In this document: piece after piece, positions 31,473-43,834 of the stretch
How the letters are laid out: each line of letters opens with the position of its first letter
Position numbering within the stretch: the stretch's first letter is position 1
NCBI GenBank assembly: GCA_030435675.1
Contig: CM059623.1
Location: 8,768,012 to 8,832,011 of the forward strand
Length of the DNA: 64,000 nucleotides
Direction of reading: 5' to 3'
DNA from: Steinernema hermaphroditum
Taxonomy: Eukaryota > Nematoda > Chromadorea > Rhabditida > Steinernematidae
Position numbers and translations under genes: made by a program
Notes under the pieces: model-generated
The model's database searches: none
What the model was told of the DNA's origin: nothing
What the model saw: only the letters and a program-made list of their open reading frames with translations

Positions 31473-34400
31473 TTATTGGTTGACGTAGCCGTTGAAATAT
31501 GTGGCGTCGAGGGCATCCACCGTCTTCTGCGTCTGCGCGGCGAGACGGCGCTCCTTGCGCCTCTTCTCCTTCAGCTTCTCCTTGCTCTCCATGGCCTTCC
31601 GGGCGGCGACTATGCGTCCCTCCTCGGCCAGCCGCTCCAGTAGGCCGACCTTCGCGGGGAACTGCCTCACGAAGGATCTGTGCACGCTCCGTAGCTCGCT
31701 GGTCTTGGAACGGTCGATGAAGCAGCGTTTGGTGACGTAGTTCCAGGTGGCGTTGGCCTTCGAGTGGTCGCGGAGATCGTTGGGGTCGTGCACGACGACG
31801 GCCTTCAGCCGGAGGGTGGGCAGCAGGACGTCGGAGTAGGCGAGCAGCATGCCCAGATGCTCCTTGGCGGCGCAGTTGGCGCACCTGTAGGTGCCGACGC
31901 GAATGGCGCCGTGGTGGCTCTTGCCGGCCTCGGGCTCTATGTGCACGCGGCTCCAGAGCTCGGGGTCGACGACGATGTAGTCGGCGGAGTTGCGGTGTTC
32001 TGTGTGCTCGACGAAGAGGCGCACGGAGGGGCTCCGGCAGATGAGGGCGTCGCAGTGGTAGCAGTGGAAGGCGACCTCTTTGCTGCGGAGCTCCTCCTCG
32101 AGGACGCGTTGCCGGTTCCGCTCCATCTCGCGCACCATCTCCACCTCCCGCCGCGTCTCGGCGATACGTCGAAGGAGCGCCGCGTCACCGTGCGCCCTCA
32201 GGTCCTTCAGGCAGAGGTCCATGAGGATCGCCTCCTGCATCGCCTCCATCTCCCGCGACTCCGTGGCGCTGTTCAGCGCCAGGAGGTAGGCCTTGCTGCC
32301 GGCGGCACGGCCTCTTCCCTTCCGCTGGATGAGGGTCGTCCCTGAGCCGGCGGTGTTGTATTTGATGATGAGGTTGCAGGCCTTGACATCGATTCCCTCC
32401 TCGACGACCGACGTGGCGACGAGGATCTTGACACCGCCGTGGTTGAAGCTGTCGAGCATCTCGCGCTGCAGACCGCCCGTCTGTCCTCCCTCGGCGAGGC
32501 TCTGGTTGGAGCTGGTGATGTAGCCGACGCTGTGGTCGTCGCCGAAGAGAGGCGCCAGCACGGCGTTGAGGTGCCTCTGGAGCGCCTCGGCAATGAAGCG
32601 CTTCTGGACGAAGACGATCGCCCGCGACTCGGGATTCGCCGCGAACTGCTTCTCCACAAGATCTTGGAGCGTCCTCAGAATCTGCTTCGCTTCGGCGCAG
32701 TCTTCGGGCGGAACGTTAATGAGCTCCTGGAGCTCGTCCTTGAAGCGCTCGACGATCTCCTTTGTCTCCGGCTCGATGCTGTCCTTCATCGATCCCCACT
32801 GGCGCGCCAGATGATTCATAGCGAACTCGTTGGGCAGTAGATCGACGTATTCTACGGCGATGACGAACGCCTTGAGAATCTCGATGATTCTGAGGCTTCG
32901 GGCCTTCGCCGGGAACTTCGGGTTCCCCTTAATTGCGTGCTCGAAGGTTCCGACGAAGTTGAGGTAGGCGTCCATCTCGCCGACCCGAGGCTCGCGTATT
33001 TGCTTCGAGAGGTCAATGTTAATGATCTTCTCGGCGAGGCAGCTCCGCACGATGGTCAGGAACTCTTGGTCCCAGGCAGAGATGCAGGCTTGCACGAACT
33101 GGAGGAAGGCGGAGGCGGAGTTCCGATTCACCCGGATGATCTCTGAAACGGGGACGTTGTAGGAGGGCACTGGGAAAGGAGAGGCTACCGTCCACGGGGG
33201 GCTGGACCTTGGCCAGGAGGTCGGCCTTGTGCTTCTGGACAGAGGCGATCTTGTCGGCGTTGAGGTTCACGCACAGTTTGAGGATATGGTTGATGGCGCG
33301 CTCCACGGAAGGGTTCTTTCCGACGCCAACGGAGGCGGTGAGGCCGATCACGCGCGGCTTCGGGCCCTGGTACTCGTTCACCATGTCCATGATCGCTGAA
33401 AACGGAAGTCAGGGGGCAGGGCGGGGGAGGTGGGGGTACCTTTGTAGGGATGGTCGCCCTGGCAGTAGTGGCACTCGTCGAAGACGAACATCGTGAAGTC
33501 GCTGAGGTTGAGATGGTCGCTGCTTTTGGGGCTGCTGAGCATGTTGACGAAGATCTGCGGGGTGAGCACGATGACGTCGTTGGCGAGGGAGAGGTAGCCG
33601 CGGCCCTTGACGGTCTCTGTCCCACAGAAGCCGACGACATTGTAGAGGAGGCGCATGTAGGTGAGGAATGTGGCCATCTGTTGTTCGACGAGGGGCACCT
33701 TGGGCACGAAGACGGCCACCCGGGCGGGGCGCCCTTCCTCTCGGCGCTTCTGGAGGTGTTCGAGGATGAGGTAGGTGGCGACGATGGTCTTTCCGGAGCC
33801 GGTGGGAGCGCAGACGATTCCGTTCTTGTCGTCGGCGACCTCCTCGACGAGCTCCTGTTGGTAGACGCGGAGATCGATCTCCAGAGGTGGCGGGATGGCG
33901 ATGCCGTCGAGAATGGAGGGCCGGTAGGCCTCAAAGTCCTTCTGGGGACGGAACTCGTCGAGATTCGAGTCGTCGAGGTAGTCGTCCTCAAAGCCGCGCG
34001 CCTGGAACTCGTCCTCTACCTCCTGAGCGCGCTTCTCTGCCTCATGCACGTCGAGAAGCTGCTCGAAGTCGGTGTCGACGTGCTCGGGCAGGAAGGAGTG
34101 GTAGCGGTTGTCGGCCAGTGCCTCCAGAAGGTGGAAGAACCAGTCGCCCGACTCGGCGGTGGCCTCGTTGCGCGGCAGACGGCGTAGAAGGAGGCAGGCG
34201 ACAACGTCGGAGGGCGTCCGCTCCTTGAACGAGAGGTCGGCGTACTTCTTCTTCGTCCGCTCTTCGCCGAGTCTCTTCTTCAGCTCCTCGCGCTCCTGTG
34301 CTGTCATCGTCGCCGTCGTCAGCGGTAGAAGCTCCTTCACCAGCGGCTCGTAGAGCTTGCCGTGGCGCGTTTGCAGGTCCTCCAGCAGGTAGTCAGGCCG

Positions 34401-34867
34401 AAGGAAGCCCGTGATGAACTCCATGAGGCGGTAGTTTCCGTCTTCGCGCAAGTAGAAGTACTGCAGAAGGAGCTCCTTCGAACGTTCGGGGACGTCCTCC
34501 ATCAGAAGCTCCTTCCGCGTCCTCTCGTCGCACCTCCGGAGGAAGAACTCGACGAGCCTCGGCCTCAGCTCCGGACGGTCGATCGTCAGAACTTCGAAGA
34601 CGTAGTCGCGCGCTTTCGTCTTCTTCTCGTTCTTCCTCTCCACCTCGCCGTCATAGCTGAGAAGCGCGCGGATGGGGGCGCTTTTGTCGCCTGAAAGAAG
34701 ATAAGAAGAGTCCTGCGATGTGGGAACTCACCGAAGATGGCCCCATCGGGATCGATCCAATCGAGGAAGTCGGCGTCGATGAGCGCCTTGATATCGTGGC
34801 GGAAGAGCGCCAGATGTCCGAAGCTGACGTCTTCAAGCCTCTGCCGGTCTTCGGAGGAACGACACAT
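31473..34867 (-). CDS. RIG-I-like/Dicer-related RNA helicase (DRH family)
   Basis: RNA-sensing DExH ATPase. Worm members act in small-RNA production (drh-3) or antiviral RNAi (drh-1); I cannot say which this is. Four exons (34732-34867, 33440-34690, 33189-33395, 31473-33142) give 1,087 residues. The N-terminal 250 residues are helical, where worm DRH proteins carry CARD-like folds. Helicase 1 has APTGSGKT (Walker A), VAVFVPKVPLVEQQ, a DECH box (FDECHYCQGDH) and GLTASVG. A long helical insert follows, then helicase 2 with AIVFVQKRF, ATSVVEEGIDVKACN and QRKGRGRA. The C-terminal domain has two CxxC pairs (CYHC, CANC), as in the zinc-binding RIG-I C-terminal domain. The last intron is best read as 46 bp; a nearer acceptor would leave a 19 bp intron. 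Confidence 0.93.
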
Positions 34868-37800
34868 TTCTGGGACGAGAGCAAATTACGGAAAGACGCA
34901 AGCTGGCGCTATATCGCCTCTGCCTGGGAAAGCGATGCGGCGGCCGCGAGGGAGCGACGCCACCGGACGGGCGACCTTTTGGAGACGGCGCCTTCCTCAT
35001 GGGAGTTCGCAACGCCGTTCTCATTGCAAGCGGCATTGGGTGGGCAGAAAGGAGGAGCCGGTGGGCCGAAGATACAGTAAGCGCCAACTGGGGTTCTGCA
35101 TTTGCTGTGCGTCGGACTTTGTGCTTTAGTCTTTCGTGCCTAGAATTTGGATTTTCGCGCTAAACCGCTTTTCTTCCATTTGGACATTCAGGTTGCACAA
35201 AGAGCCAACATCGAGGCCCGATTAATCCATCAGTGATAAAGTCGTCTGTGGCGATTCTTTGTCCCTACGATCTCTGCTTGGCCATTGCTTTGGGACAGAG
35301 GCATAATTGAATTTCAGGCACAGTTAACAAGAGGAATCGAACACAGTCGGATCGGAGCCAGTGGAATTGGCTCCTTCTGATAGACTCCTTTTGGACACAC
35401 TGTCAAGCACAGGCTCAAGCTTCTTTTTCCGGGTTTAACTGGGAGACGGAGGGCCTTCACAAAGCAGTCGTTGAAGCTGAGCGAGTGGCGGATCGAGTTC
35501 TGCCACCTACAAAGAGAGGCGGCACCGAGCGCGCTACCCGATGGACTTCCACGATTCGCTCTACCGTATAAGAGGCGTCGTCGCCGCATCACTTCTGGAA
35601 CAGAAGCCGTGGACACTGCCTCGACTCACTCCGGTCTTTCGAATCGTTTATTCTCATGGTTTGAGTTCTAAAGTGGTTGTTGTCATAGAATGGGATCTTT
35701 GCCGATATTTTGATGGAATTTTGAGCCATAGGGATGTATAAAGAGCCCGAAGAGAACGATCGAAAGGTGGTTCTGGGAGCAAGAATGAAAGGTGTTAAAG
35801 AGAACCCCAAGGTCGCTTTTTTCGACTCCAAACACTTGCAGAGACGTTACTTGCCATCGATCTCCGACTTGGAACTTCCGTTGCAGGCCTTCTCAACCCG
35901 CAACACCGTGTACACCTGATGTTGTAATGTTTCATGTTCGCTATTAGTCACCCGAGCGGAGTCCCGACTTCGTCATCGCTTAATTAGAACGCCCCTCGAT
36001 CGCTCCGATCGCGCGGCGTTCGGTTCGATGAACCCTGGCCGACCTTCTCCCGCGCGAGATCGACGAAGTCTTCGGCGGATTTCCGAAGCCCGAAGAGGGA
36101 CAAAAACAGGCGTAGAAGGTCGACCGATCGGGCTGAGCACCCTAATGGTCCTCCTCTTCTCCTCCTCCTCCAGAGGAACCGGTCCCATGGATCGAGGAGT
36201 TCCAGAACGCCTTGTGGGGCGATCGCCGCGGGTGGACACGGGTTATCACCCCGAACATCTCGTTGCGCCATAAATCGCCGAGAACATGACGGAACGTCCT
36301 CCGTCGACGCCTCTCTTCTCGCTTCTGGAAGGCAATGAACTCCTTCTGCTGTCCCTTTGTCTCCGAGATCTCCGCTTTCCCTTTCGAAAAACACCAAATC
36401 TGGAATCCTGCGCGCCCTCTAAGATCTGATCTTTCGTCCACTGTGCACTGATGTGGAAGCTGTGGGGAACGATCCTCGCGTATTCAGTGTTTCTTCGAGC
36501 ATACCGTACTTCTGCAAGAAACGACCTTTCATGGGGTACTGTCAAGTTCTGCTATTCATTAAGGGAATAATTGCCGGGACAAAGCTTCGAGATAGTTTTT
36601 GATGTATTCGGGTTCAGCGCTTGCCCATCAAAAGCCGATTCGACTCTCTTCTTCGATCGAAACCTTCAAAAGTGGATTATAGAAACTCGATCTTTCAAAA
36701 AACACCCACAACAATCTACAAAGATCGCCGTGTCGAATCCACTCCACGGCCTCTCTCCCCACCTCCAAAACAGCCTAACCAGATACAGTCCCTCCCCCGA
36801 AATCGAAATTCCCAATGCAACCCTAATCCTATCCGCATTCGGACTGTTTTTGACTGCAGCCCTAATCCCGTTTGCAGCGCACAAAGGATCGCGCAACCGA
36901 AGCTCAAAGCGAGATCGGCGGCGAAAACAGCCTCCGGGCGGAGGCCTTCTTGACTTCCCCGGCGCGGAAAGTCGCGAAATGCGATGATTAATCCATTTCG
37001 CTACTTCGGTCAATGTTTGAAACAATCAATCACGCCGTTAGCCTCGGCCCGATGACCCCTCGGGTGACCGCACTCTGACCTGAATTCCGAGTGCGGTTGG
37101 GAGCGGCGTTTCGAAGTGTCACAATTCGTTTGGAGGCCGTCGCCGCGCTGTTTTTCGACTCGAAGTGCTCGCGCGACTCCAATTAATGCGAAAACAAACA
37201 GCGCCGCCGAGTTACGGTCGCCGAGGATCCGTTTCGAGGCGATCGTTCCTCGGAGTTCCTCGGAGGCCACGCGACTCCTCCGAGAAGAAGGAGCAGAAGT
37301 GCGCTTTTTGAGAAGATCGTTCGAGTTAATTGTGAGCACTTCGAGTGACTTCTTCTGCTATTGAGGATGAGGGTACTGTAGGGGCTTCATAGGATGGATG
37401 GTATGCGGATCTTCTATTTTTTGTGATTCGCTTCGCTTTCTTCTTCTCTCCACCTCTCAACCCATATGATCTCCTCGTCCGACTACGGTGGATCGGGAAG
37501 TTCTTCTATTCTGCGACAGAATTTCCAAAAACAGAATACCGTATCGATTACCCCATTCGGCGATCGTTCGTTGATTGATGTGTGGAACGTTCCAAAAATG
37601 AATCGTCGACCACTTCCCATTCACAACATCTTCTCCGTCCTTCTCCTTCTAGAGCTCTCCCCCTCTCGTCACCCAGGGTCACTCCTCCTCGAGGTCCGTT
37701 CCTGGATCGATTCGCAACTCGCCGTCAGGCGCACTTGAGGCCGGAAACCCGTTTCTCCGATCCGCAGGTGCAATTAGCCGATCTGTAGCGTCTCCCTCGT

Positions 37801-38131
37801 GGATCTCGGATCATGTGAGAAGTGTTGCCTTCGTTGATTGATGGCGTCTTCCGATCTCGGCGTGAACCCCTCTGATAATAGGCTGTTCGGGGGCGCCCCA
37901 GGCCCCTCCCCCCGTCCCCCACAGTTCTTCGCGCACTAATTAGACTGTTTGCGACGGCGACGGTCGCGGTGGTGTCGGCAGCGTTCTCCCCTTGCCCTCG
38001 GGGCGTATTTGGAATATTCCATTCAGTCCATTGATCCGATTAGGGAATACTTCGATCCCTCAGGGACCTCTTTTTTGTGTCGCCGCGCGCGTTTTCCCCG
38101 ATTTCACTCACTCCGCTTCAGGTCTCCCGAG
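34868..38131. other. Intergenic region, 3.3 kb
   Basis: Divergent promoters of the helicase and the large surface-protein gene. No frame shows a recognisable domain. TACCGTA occurs at 35562, 36502 and 37537. A CGCTTCAG acceptor lies just before the next start. A distant first exon or a non-coding RNA cannot be excluded. Confidence 0.35.
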
Positions 38132-41100
38132 ATGATCCTCAGGTTACCGCTCCTGCTGGCGGTGCTTCTTCTGGCCCGCGGGGCGCTCTCGCAGTGCCCC
38201 TCCTCGACGTTTACGTGCCGAGACGGCTCCTGCATCCCCCAGGACTGGGTCGGCGACGGCGAGGCCGACTGCGACGACGGATTCGACGAGGAGAACCCGG
38301 CGGAAGCGCTCGCTCGAGGCCCTTCCAACGCCACCGAGAAGATCCGAGTGAGTTACCCGTCGGTGGAGGCCCTCTAGAGTCCGCTTCAGTCTTCGATGGT
38401 ACAGGTGAAAATGGAGCAGTCGAACAACGACCCCTTCGACGAGCTGGCGACGAAGGCGCCCGAGGCGTCGTCTACTTCTGAGGCGCCACGGATGGAGACG
38501 CGGACGGAGTGCTCCGACGAGGACCAGATGCGCGTGAACCGCTGCGTGCCGAAGCTGGAAGCGTGGCTCGGGGACCTGGGAGCCGTCGACTTCGGCAACG
38601 TCTCACTTCTGAGGGACGAGTTCCCACAGATCCTGGTGGCTAAGGGCTGCGACCTGGTGGCCGAGTACCACGCCTGCATCGACGGCGTTTCCCCCGAGTG
38701 CCGCACCTCGTCGGAGGTAGAGAGCTGGGAGGCGATGGAGATGTACGCCTGTCAGCTGCTCCTGCCGGCCGCCAAGGAGCACGCGAAGTGCTTCGCCTTT
38801 GCCAGGGACCCGCGCTGCTCCGGAACCGTCGAGGAGTCGGCGTCGCCGACATGCGCCCTGGTGCGGAGCGTGAACGCGGACATCGACTGCGTGGAGCGGC
38901 TGAAGGGCCGCGAGTGCGACGACTCGGCCCTCGAGGTTCTCACGCCGCTTCGCTCCGAAACGGAGCACATGCACGCCGAGATCCAGTGCTCCGCCGAGGA
39001 GCAGAAGAAGCCCCAGAAGCAGACAGAGGAGGCGGCCGAGGCGCAGGTGAACGCGCTGCGGATGCTTGTGGAGCTGGAGGCGACCTGCGTGGAGCCCGAC
39101 CCGAAAGACCCCTGGGCGCCGGTGAAGATGGTCATCTGCCACAAGAAGGAGCGGCTGGCGCTCTTCCGCGAGTGCTTCGAGAAGGCGCTCGAGGAGAGTC
39201 GCTGCCGCACGGAGCTGCAGAACCGCACCGCCTGCGGCGCCATCGACGGCTTCAACGCAAACGTCGACTGCTCGATCGCGCTCCTCAACGACGTGTGCGA
39301 CGTCGAGGCGCAGAACGTCATCGTCGAGATCCAGGAGCGCCTCAACGATGACGCGATCGTCATGAAGTGCTATAGCGACAAGGACGCTTCCAGCGACGTC
39401 AAGGCCCGCGTCAACAACGACGGCTTCGAACTGGAGCCCCAGAATCCGCGCTGCTCCTCTGAGCAGGTGAGCCCCTTCCCTTTCGTGCCGGGAGCCTCCG
39501 GCTGTCACGTACGTGTTAAGCCCGTTAGGCGTGCTCCGGAATTGGGTCACGACTAGCCGCGCGCAGCCTTGACCTTCGCTGGCGCCAAGGAGCCGCCGGA
39601 CAACCTAAATTAAAGACGTATTAATCGCGGGCGCTGAGTGATCTAACGGTAAACATTACGCAACCGTGAGAGGGGTGCAGAAAGCTGCTATGGGAACATT
39701 TCGACGCTGAAACATCTCAAGTGGTGCCCAGAGGGACGCTTTCGACTAGCAAAGACCATCTTCTTGAGCGGTTCAGATCTTAACGACTCTGCAAAATGTT
39801 CTCCTTTTACGGTCTTCGGCGCAGTCGTAACCCTCGATTCCGCCTCAAGAAGCGCTAATTACAGTGGAGCATCGGTCTTTTCGCGCGCCGATTTACGGTG
39901 TCCAGATAAGGGTTCCGATAACGGAACACGTTCGGTCCGTCAGCCGGCTGACCCCCAGAGAGTGACCCTGAACTTCGCCTTCCAGGAGAACGCGGCGCTG
40001 GTGTGCCTGGTGGAGCTGGTGGAACTGAACAAGCAGCTGACGCAGTTCCAGTCGGTTAACTTCCTCCTCGAGATCAGCAGCGGCAACTCGTCGCTCGTCA
40101 ACCAGATCTGTCTCCTCTACGACAAGTACGAGAAGTGCCTCAACGAGAGCGTCTTCGCCCAGGCCAACGGTCGCCGATGCTCCTTCAACTCCCCGCTCAA
40201 CACTCTCGCCAGGTGCGTCCAGAAATCAAATCCAGAGGGGGTTACGGTCCTATCTTTTAGAATCGGCCTTTCCCCGATCTGCGCCCCTCACTGGCGCGAG
40301 CTCCTGGTGGACAACCACGACTGCCTGGACACCATCTCGCGCTCCCCTAAGGCGTCGCAGTGCCAGAACGGACTCCAGCATCTGGGCCGTACGGTCAACA
40401 TGATGCTGCAGGGCCTGCACGGCGAGGCGCTCCTCTGCAAGTCCTTCTACCTCATCCGCTCCGCTTTCGAGTGCGGCGAGGTTATCGTGCAGGAGCAGTG
40501 CTCCGCCGACGCCGTCCGCGATCTCGACCAGATTAAGAACGAGATGACCACGCTGGGCATGGAGGAGGGCTGTCCCCAGGACGAGCCCGCCGACCTGGAC
40601 CGTATCATCACGCAGCCGGTGCTCAACGCCACTCCGATGCCGCTCCCCGAGATCCCGAAGGCGCCCGTGGCCCACGCGCTGCCGCCCCCGGCGACGCCCC
40701 AGAGCGGTCCCTGCGACCCGGCTGCGCAGAAGGCGTTCATCGAGTGCGTGCAGCCTCTGACGGCCTTCCAACCCCATCCCCTGGCGGTCATCAAGCAGCC
40801 GAAGCAGATCGATGAGGCGTGCCGCGCCTTCAAGCAGTTCCAGGAGTGTCGCCGAGAGGTCCACTGCAACCCGCTCTGGGCCAAGGGCATGGCCGCGATG
40901 TTCGACTTCGCCTGCGGAACCGGCTACAACCAGTACCTCCAGGTCGGTGATTATCCCCTAACACCCCCAAATAGCACTGCAAAACAAGCGTTTAGCGTGG
41001 CTAAGCGGATACGGTAGCTTTCGCAGCAGAAGTACAATGGATGATGACGCAGAGTTCTGGTTCGGGGGGACGAAAATAGGAAAGAGGGAGGCGAGGGTGG

Positions 41101-43579
41101 TGTTCGGAAGGGAAACGGGCTGAGAGGCTTTGTGCAGGGACCGGGTGTACCTTCTTCTGATGAGAGTTCAAAGAAGCCACAAGTGTAGAATTCCTTCTTG
41201 GCCCTCCACAGTGCTTCCTCTGACCTTCTCCTTGCAGGTGCGCCAGTGCGTCCGCCGCATCACGACGCGGACGGATGTCCGGGAGTGCGTGAACATCTTC
41301 TCCAAGGGGGCGCCGCAGCAGGCTTGTCCCTCCTCCAAGCAGCTCCTGGTCTGCGCGAAGCCGGCGATCGTGGAGAAGTGTGGCGCCGAGGCGGGCGCCT
41401 TCGTCACCGACTACGTCCACAGATTCGCGTCGGCCATCGACCTGCAATGTCGCGTCAGAGGCGCCTCAGAGCCGCCGGCGTCGGCGATCCGGGCCCTCAA
41501 CTGCTCCGCCTCCGAGAGCCAGCTCGTGGAGCGCTGTGCCGCGCCGGTCAACGAGATCTCGGCGCGCCTCGAGGACCTCTTCAAGGGCGGGCTCCAGTCA
41601 CTGCTCAAGAACGTCAACAACCTGGCGCCGATCTTCGCCCAGGGCTGCAACCTGACCACAGAGTTCAGGCAGTGCGCGAAGCCTGCGCTGGAGTCGGGCG
41701 TCTGCGTCGTCTCCTCGTGTCTCCTCAGCGCCGGCAACGGCATCTGCGACCAGCCCGACGTCGCTGCCGCTATTGACGCGAACCTCGGCTGCGTTTTCCA
41801 GCAGGTCCACGACCAGGAGTTCGGCAAGTGCCTCCGCACCACTCTCTCTACCCTCAAGGAATTCAATCTGGACGCCATCCGCGCTATGCTGCCCCGCTTC
41901 GTCGACTGCGTAGAGCCCCTTGTCCGCTCCCGCTGCGGCGCCACCCCAATCAACGTCCTCAAGGCGATCACCTCCCGTGACGTCTGCCCCATCGCCGCCA
42001 CCGCCGCCGAAAAGACGCCCCAGCCAGCCTCTCCCGCGCCTGTGCAGGCCGTGCAGGCGCCCGCCTGCTCCAAAGAGTCGAAGGAGGTCTACGGTAGCTG
42101 TGCCGCTCCATTCTACAAGAAGTACCGCTTCCTGCCCATCGCTCTCATCAACGACGCGTCCAACATCGACGACGTAGGCGCCCCCCACGCCCCTCCCCCC
42201 TCTGACAGAAGCCTTTAGATGTGCACGGAGCTGAGCAAGATGACGGAGTGCGTGGAGAAGGTGTCCGCCTGCGAGAAGAAGATGGATGCCGCCATTCGGG
42301 ACCTCATGGGACGCCTCTGCGCTTCGCGCGACGTCTTCGACCAGCACAAGACGTGCCTCGCCACCGTCGCCATCAGCGAGAAGGTCAACTCCTGCAACGC
42401 GAACCTCACCTCCCGGGACTGCGCCTCCCTAGCCGCGCTGGCGCAGTGCTCAGCCGCCCACGTGAAGGCCGAGTGCGGGAAGGAGGCCCTCGAGTTCTCC
42501 TACTCCGCAATGAACGACTTCGCACGCTCCTTCAGCGACGATGCCAACTGCTCGGTTACGGTGCCCTCGGTGGCCCTGGAGACTGGCTGCTCCGAGGACG
42601 ACCTCATCGAGTACCTCCAATGCGAGTCTCTCATCGACCACTTCGCATTCCGCCCCATCTCCGTGATCAGGTGAACTCCCTCCCCAAGCCCCCGAGCACC
42701 TCCGCTTTCTGCAGCAACGCCTCCGAGTGGAACGCCTTCTGCGAGGTCGTCGGCGCCAAGTACCGGCCCTGTCTCGACGCCATGAAATGCCACTTCGAGC
42801 CCGTCTCCTCGGCGAACGCGCACCTCTTCGACGGCCTCTGCCACGACAGTTCCGTCCGCGAGAAGCAGCTCAAGCACCTCCAGTGCCTCGCCAACTACGC
42901 CGGCAGCTCCGAAGGACGCCAGTGCCTCGAACACTTCAACGGCGTCGACCTCATCGCCCAAGAAGCCCCTCAGAAGCTCTGCTCCAGGTACCGTATCCCC
43001 GATCCCTCTCGACCTTACTCCCTTCTAGCCTGACCTCCATCTCCTCGTGCTCCTCGGAGGCCATCGCATCCCGATGCGGCGCCGACGCCCTGTCGCACGT
43101 CTTCAACGTCCACATGACCTGGGCCCAGGGCTTCGACCCCAAATGCAGCCTCCCGGCACCTACCGTATCCTCTTCGACGGTGGCTCCTGTCACGAAGGTC
43201 GAGCCAGAACAAGTGGCCGACGAAGTCCCCGCTTCCGTGCAGCCTGAACCTGAACCGACCCCCGAAGCGACGACGCTCATTCCGGAGCCCGAACCAAAGG
43301 CAGAGCCGGAACCGACGGCGGAGCCCACCGCTGAGCCCGCTCCGGAGCCGAAGGCCGAGCCCGAGCCCGAGCCAAAGGCGGAGCCCGAACCCACGGCAGA
43401 ACCGAAGCCGGAGCCCGCGCCGAAATCCGACGACGACAACAGAACTGCCGTCAAGCGTAAGTCGCTTTCGCAGAAGCGTTCAGATTCCATGACGGTCCAT
43501 TTCAGCGACGGGAAGCAGTGCGTCTACCGTATCGGCGTTCGTCTCAGTGGTGCTCGCGTCCCTCCTCCTCACTTTGTAG
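38132..43579 (+). CDS. Large secreted, GPI-anchored cysteine-rich protein with LDLa domain
   Basis: Nine exons (38132-38347, 38405-39466, 39986-40212, 40261-40942, 41238-42173, 42219-42670, 42715-42987, 43029-43456, 43506-43579) give 1,449 residues. A signal peptide ([18 protein letters not shown]) is followed by one LDL-receptor class A module ([18 protein letters not shown] ending in DCDDGFDEE). Some 1,200 residues then carry repeated units of about 100-150 residues, each with about six cysteines and helical spacing. They resemble nematode DUF19/T20D4.11-like or CPG4-like extracellular domains (family assignment uncertain). Near the C-terminus is a Pro-Glu/Lys repeat ([15 protein letters not shown] type). 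The last exon, read in the spliced frame, encodes TGSSAS then [18 protein letters not shown] and a stop, a standard GPI-anchor signal. So it is probably an extracellular surface or matrix protein. Confidence 0.85.
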
Positions 43580-43834
43580 AGCCCTTAGATGCCCCTTCCC
43601 CTAATAATCCCCACACTTCTAATAACTCTCCTCCGTGCTCCTCGCCGACGTGTCTTCGAAAATCTCACATCCTCTGCAGCGCTGCGTGTCGTTCCCTTCA
43701 GTGTGCCTTCAAGAGTTGACTGTAAAGACTGACGATTTGTATTATACATGCTATTTATGATCATCTTCTCCGCTAAGTGGAAATTTTAATTAAATCGGAG
43801 ACCTTCGAGTCTCCACAGAACCTCTCACATCCAT

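Noticed and set aside
33450..34187. 245-codon plus-strand frame opposite the helicase
   Set aside because: Antisense shadow of the helicase exon; no domain resemblance.
38603..39550. 315-codon minus-strand frame opposite the large surface protein
   Set aside because: Antisense shadow; Leu/Val/His-rich without family similarity.
41198..41776. Arg/Ala-rich plus frame in the surface-protein gene
   Set aside because: Alternate frame of a confirmed exon; Cys pattern absent.
42951..43490. Ser/Gly-repeat protein on the minus strand
   Set aside because: Complement of the PE-repeat coding sequence.
43161..43531. TACCGTA copies inside coding exons of the surface-protein gene
   Set aside because: Not used as evidence for regulation, because codons Thr-Val/Tyr-Arg can produce them; still included in the count.
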